Of a stretch of DNA of 64,000 nt, positions 62,050 through 64,000 are shown piece by piece. Within the stretch, counting starts at the first letter, position 1. Each line of letters opens with the position of its first letter. Below the pieces are notes generated by a model. It did no database searches, was not told where the DNA came from, and saw only the letters and a program-made list of their open reading frames with translations. Position numbers and translations under genes: made by a program. Origin of the DNA: Bog-473 sp964457065 (GTDB lineage: Bacteria; Actinomycetota; Acidimicrobiia; Acidimicrobiales; RAAP-2); the NCBI GenBank assembly GCA_964457065.1, contig CAYWDQ010000003.1:10863-74862 (forward strand). Reading direction: 5' to 3'.

Positions 62050-62055
62050 CGGGTC

Positions 62056-63924
62056 ATGGAGCGGACGGGATCATCAACGGCAACCAGAGGTGAGCTGAAC
62101 GGGCCAGCGGCGGAGCAGTCCGGCGAATTGTGGGCGATCCCCGCCTCTGGCGACACGCTCACAATCAGTGCCTCGAATCCACCTCCCAACGCGGGGGTCT
62201 CGGATGTAGCTCCACGCCGACCTTGGGGCTCACGAGTCTTCCGGCGACTGGCGTCGGAGGCTGGGGTCGTGGTGCTTGTCGCATTCGCCGTCTATCTCAC
62301 CGTGGCGATCTTGCTCGACTTCAAATACCGGATCCTGCCGCTCGATGCCGTGTCGCGGATGGCGAACGGCTACTACGTGCTGTGGTCAAGGGACCCCCAT
62401 TTGGCAGCTATCGGTTTCGTGTGGAGTCCCTTACAGTCGGCGGCTGACATCCCCTTGTTGTTGTTCAAGCCGCTGTTCCCGGTTTTGGCCACGCACGACC
62501 TCGCCGGGAGCATCGTCAGCGTGTTCGCTGGGGTGGGGGCCGTGTACCAGGTCCACGCTGCGTTGCGCGAATGGGGCGTGCGGCGGGGGCCCCGACTGGC
62601 ATTGACGCTGGTCTTCGGGATCAACCCAATGGTCCTGTACTACGCAGGCAACGGCATGAGCGACATGCTGTACACGTTCCTACTGGTGATGACCACCCGT
62701 TATTTCCTGCGGTGGCTTCACGACGGCGGTCTGCGGCCGCTCGTCTATGCGGGATCTGCCCTGGGGCTGGCCTATCTCGATCGCTACGAAGCCCTCGGGG
62801 CGGCAGGCATGGCGGCGGTAGTTGTCCTCGGCGTGAGCTACTGGCGGAGCCAGGGGCAGGTACGCGCCCGCGTCATGGCTGCGTCAGCGGACGCCACGAT
62901 CTTCCTGGCGCCGCTTGTGGCCACGTTCATGTCGTGGGCCGTGATGAGCTTCGTCATTACCGGTCAGTTTTTTCCCGGCATCTCGTCACAGTACGGGACG
63001 AGCGCTCAGACATCGGAATCCGTGCATATGACGCTTGCCGTGCGGGCAGCTCACGGCTTGCACAATGTCGAGTACCTCGCCCCCTTGCTGCCGGTCGTGC
63101 TCGTCCTCGCGATCTTCTTCGCGGCACGACGTCGTGACCTCCGGATCCTGGCCCCGCTGACGATTCTGGGTGGCAGTGTCACCTTCGATGCCTTGGGCCT
63201 TCTCGTCGGGTTTCTCGAGCCCTGGTACCGCTACTTCATCGTGAGCGTTCCACTCGACGTCATGCTGGTCGGGTGCATACTGGCCCAAGGGAGCACCGCC
63301 AGGACCCCGAGCTTGGCGCGGGCTGCAGTAGGCACGTCCTCGGCGACGTGGCGACGAACGAAGGGGTTCGCCGTCGGCGTCATCGGGGTCGTCGTGGTGG
63401 TGGCCCTCCTCGGCGTGTCCGTGCCTCTGTCTGGCAGGGGAATCTTTGCGAGCACGGTGCAGAGCTCCGAATCCACCGAGCTCGGCGCGCTTTTCCTTGC
63501 CCATCCGACGAAGACCGAGGTGCAGTGGACGCACCACTACGCGCACATCGAGTCGATCGATGCCTACATCGGCAACATGAATCTGCCCGATGGATCGATC
63601 GTGGCCGACACTTATGGGAACTGCACCCCGCAGATCGTCACGTCCGTACCGAATTCGAAGGTCTTCGTGATCATCAATGACCGCGACTTTCAGCGGGTGC
63701 TCGCCGACCCGCTGACCTTCGGGGCGCACTATCTGTTCGTGCCCCAACCGGTCGGCGTGGGGCTCGTTGATGCGTTGAACGAGGAGTATCCGACGCTCTA
63801 TGCCAACGGTGCAGGGTTCGCCAAGCTCGTCCACCAGTTCAACGCGGACGGCATCTGCGCCACATACCGTCTGTACCGGGTCACTGGTCATAACGGCCAG
63901 ACGGCGGTTGGCGGCACAACCTGA
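62056..63924 (+). CDS. GT-C fold membrane glycosyltransferase-like protein
   Basis: A 622-residue membrane protein. After a polar N-terminus (1-60) there are about ten helices (from VVVLVAFAVYLTVAILL on). The first loop contains RILPLDAVSRMANGYYVLWSRDPHL, with an aspartate as expected for lipid-linked donor binding. GNGMSDMLYTFLLVMTTRYF resembles family-39-like proteins. The last 150 residues are an extracytoplasmic domain (HIESIDAYIGNMNLPDGSIV). It probably transfers a sugar from a polyprenyl phosphate at the outer face; acceptor unknown. Confidence 0.75.
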   Translation: MERTGSSTATRGELNGPAAEQSGELWAIPASGDTLTISASNPPPNAGVSDVAPRRPWGSRVFRRLASEAGVVVLVAFAVYLTVAILLDFKYRILPLDAVSRMANGYYVLWSRDPHLAAIGFVWSPLQSAADIPLLLFKPLFPVLATHDLAGSIVSVFAGVGAVYQVHAALREWGVRRGPRLALTLVFGINPMVLYYAGNGMSDMLYTFLLVMTTRYFLRWLHDGGLRPLVYAGSALGLAYLDRYEALGAAGMAAVVVLGVSYWRSQGQVRARVMAASADATIFLAPLVATFMSWAVMSFVITGQFFPGISSQYGTSAQTSESVHMTLAVRAAHGLHNVEYLAPLLPVVLVLAIFFAARRRDLRILAPLTILGGSVTFDALGLLVGFLEPWYRYFIVSVPLDVMLVGCILAQGSTARTPSLARAAVGTSSATWRRTKGFAVGVIGVVVVVALLGVSVPLSGRGIFASTVQSSESTELGALFLAHPTKTEVQWTHHYAHIESIDAYIGNMNLPDGSIVADTYGNCTPQIVTSVPNSKVFVIINDRDFQRVLADPLTFGAHYLFVPQPVGVGLVDALNEEYPTLYANGAGFAKLVHQFNADGICATYRLYRVTGHNGQTAVGGTT

Positions 63925-64000
63925 GGGCCCAATCGGGGCTCGACGCCAGTGGTCTCGTCAGGACGACGGTGGGCCGGCGGCCACGACCGCCATGAGAGGG

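Overview
The window is a 64-kb stretch of a high-GC genome with dense, mostly plus-strand operons. GTG starts and 4-bp GTGA overlaps are frequent. The adk-map-infA-rpmJ-rpsM-rpsK-rpsD-rpoA-rplQ-truA-rplM-rpsI-glmM order, an F420/PPOX-type flavoprotein, a TIGR03085-type protein, GuaB3 and choice-of-anchor A surface proteins all point to Actinomycetota. An Acidimicrobiia-like lineage is my inference; there is no rRNA in the window to prove it.

Layout. (1) 1-6.8 kb: the end of the spc/alpha ribosomal-protein supercluster with RNA polymerase alpha, then rplM-rpsI. (2) 6.8-15.4 kb: cell-wall precursor and maintenance genes (glmM, glmS, acpS, the NAD(P)HX repair enzyme, alr, a family 4 uracil-DNA glycosylase, and tsaE-tsaB-rimI for tRNA t6A and ribosomal-protein acetylation). 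(3) 15.5-30.4 kb: accessory genes. These include a flavoprotein, an aldo/keto reductase, an anchored LamG-like surface protein, a TIGR01777 epimerase, a phosphotransferase-like protein, a methyltransferase, small membrane proteins, a GNAT, a glycosyltransferase coupled to an alpha-glucosidase, and a secreted protein. (4) 30.7-32.9 kb: groES-groEL with a clear CIRCE operator on its promoter. (5) 33-39.1 kb: a GT-C glycosyltransferase followed by a plastic stretch of secreted proteins, a decayed sedolisin and duplicated orphan 3' ends. (6) 39.3-45.1 kb: methyltransferases, an M48 protease, an ArsR-SRPBCC-SRPBCC operon with tandem operators, a Nudix hydrolase and a fumarylacetoacetase-fold enzyme. 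(7) 45.5-50.7 kb: guaB3-guaA-pcrA. (8) 50.8-57.3 kb: two choice-of-anchor A surface proteins flanking a lipoprotein, a B12-binding mutase subunit, sucCD and a K+-channel-like protein. (9) 57.5-64 kb: an envelope-glycan locus with two GT2 enzymes, a membrane protein with repeats, and a GT-C protein preceded by a 36-residue ORF.

Most notable are two features. First, on two separate occasions the 3' end of a minus-strand membrane or secreted gene recurs as an orphan 3' end on the plus strand. One pair differs almost only at synonymous third positions; the other shares a 40-bp identical inverted repeat. Second, a pair of identical-core palindromes spaced exactly 32 bp apart sits in front of the ArsR operon. 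Three surface proteins share a short PE-plus-hydrophobic-plus-Arg C-terminal tail that looks like a sorting signal, but no matching sortase is encoded here. All functional calls come from reading motifs by eye; no database search was possible.
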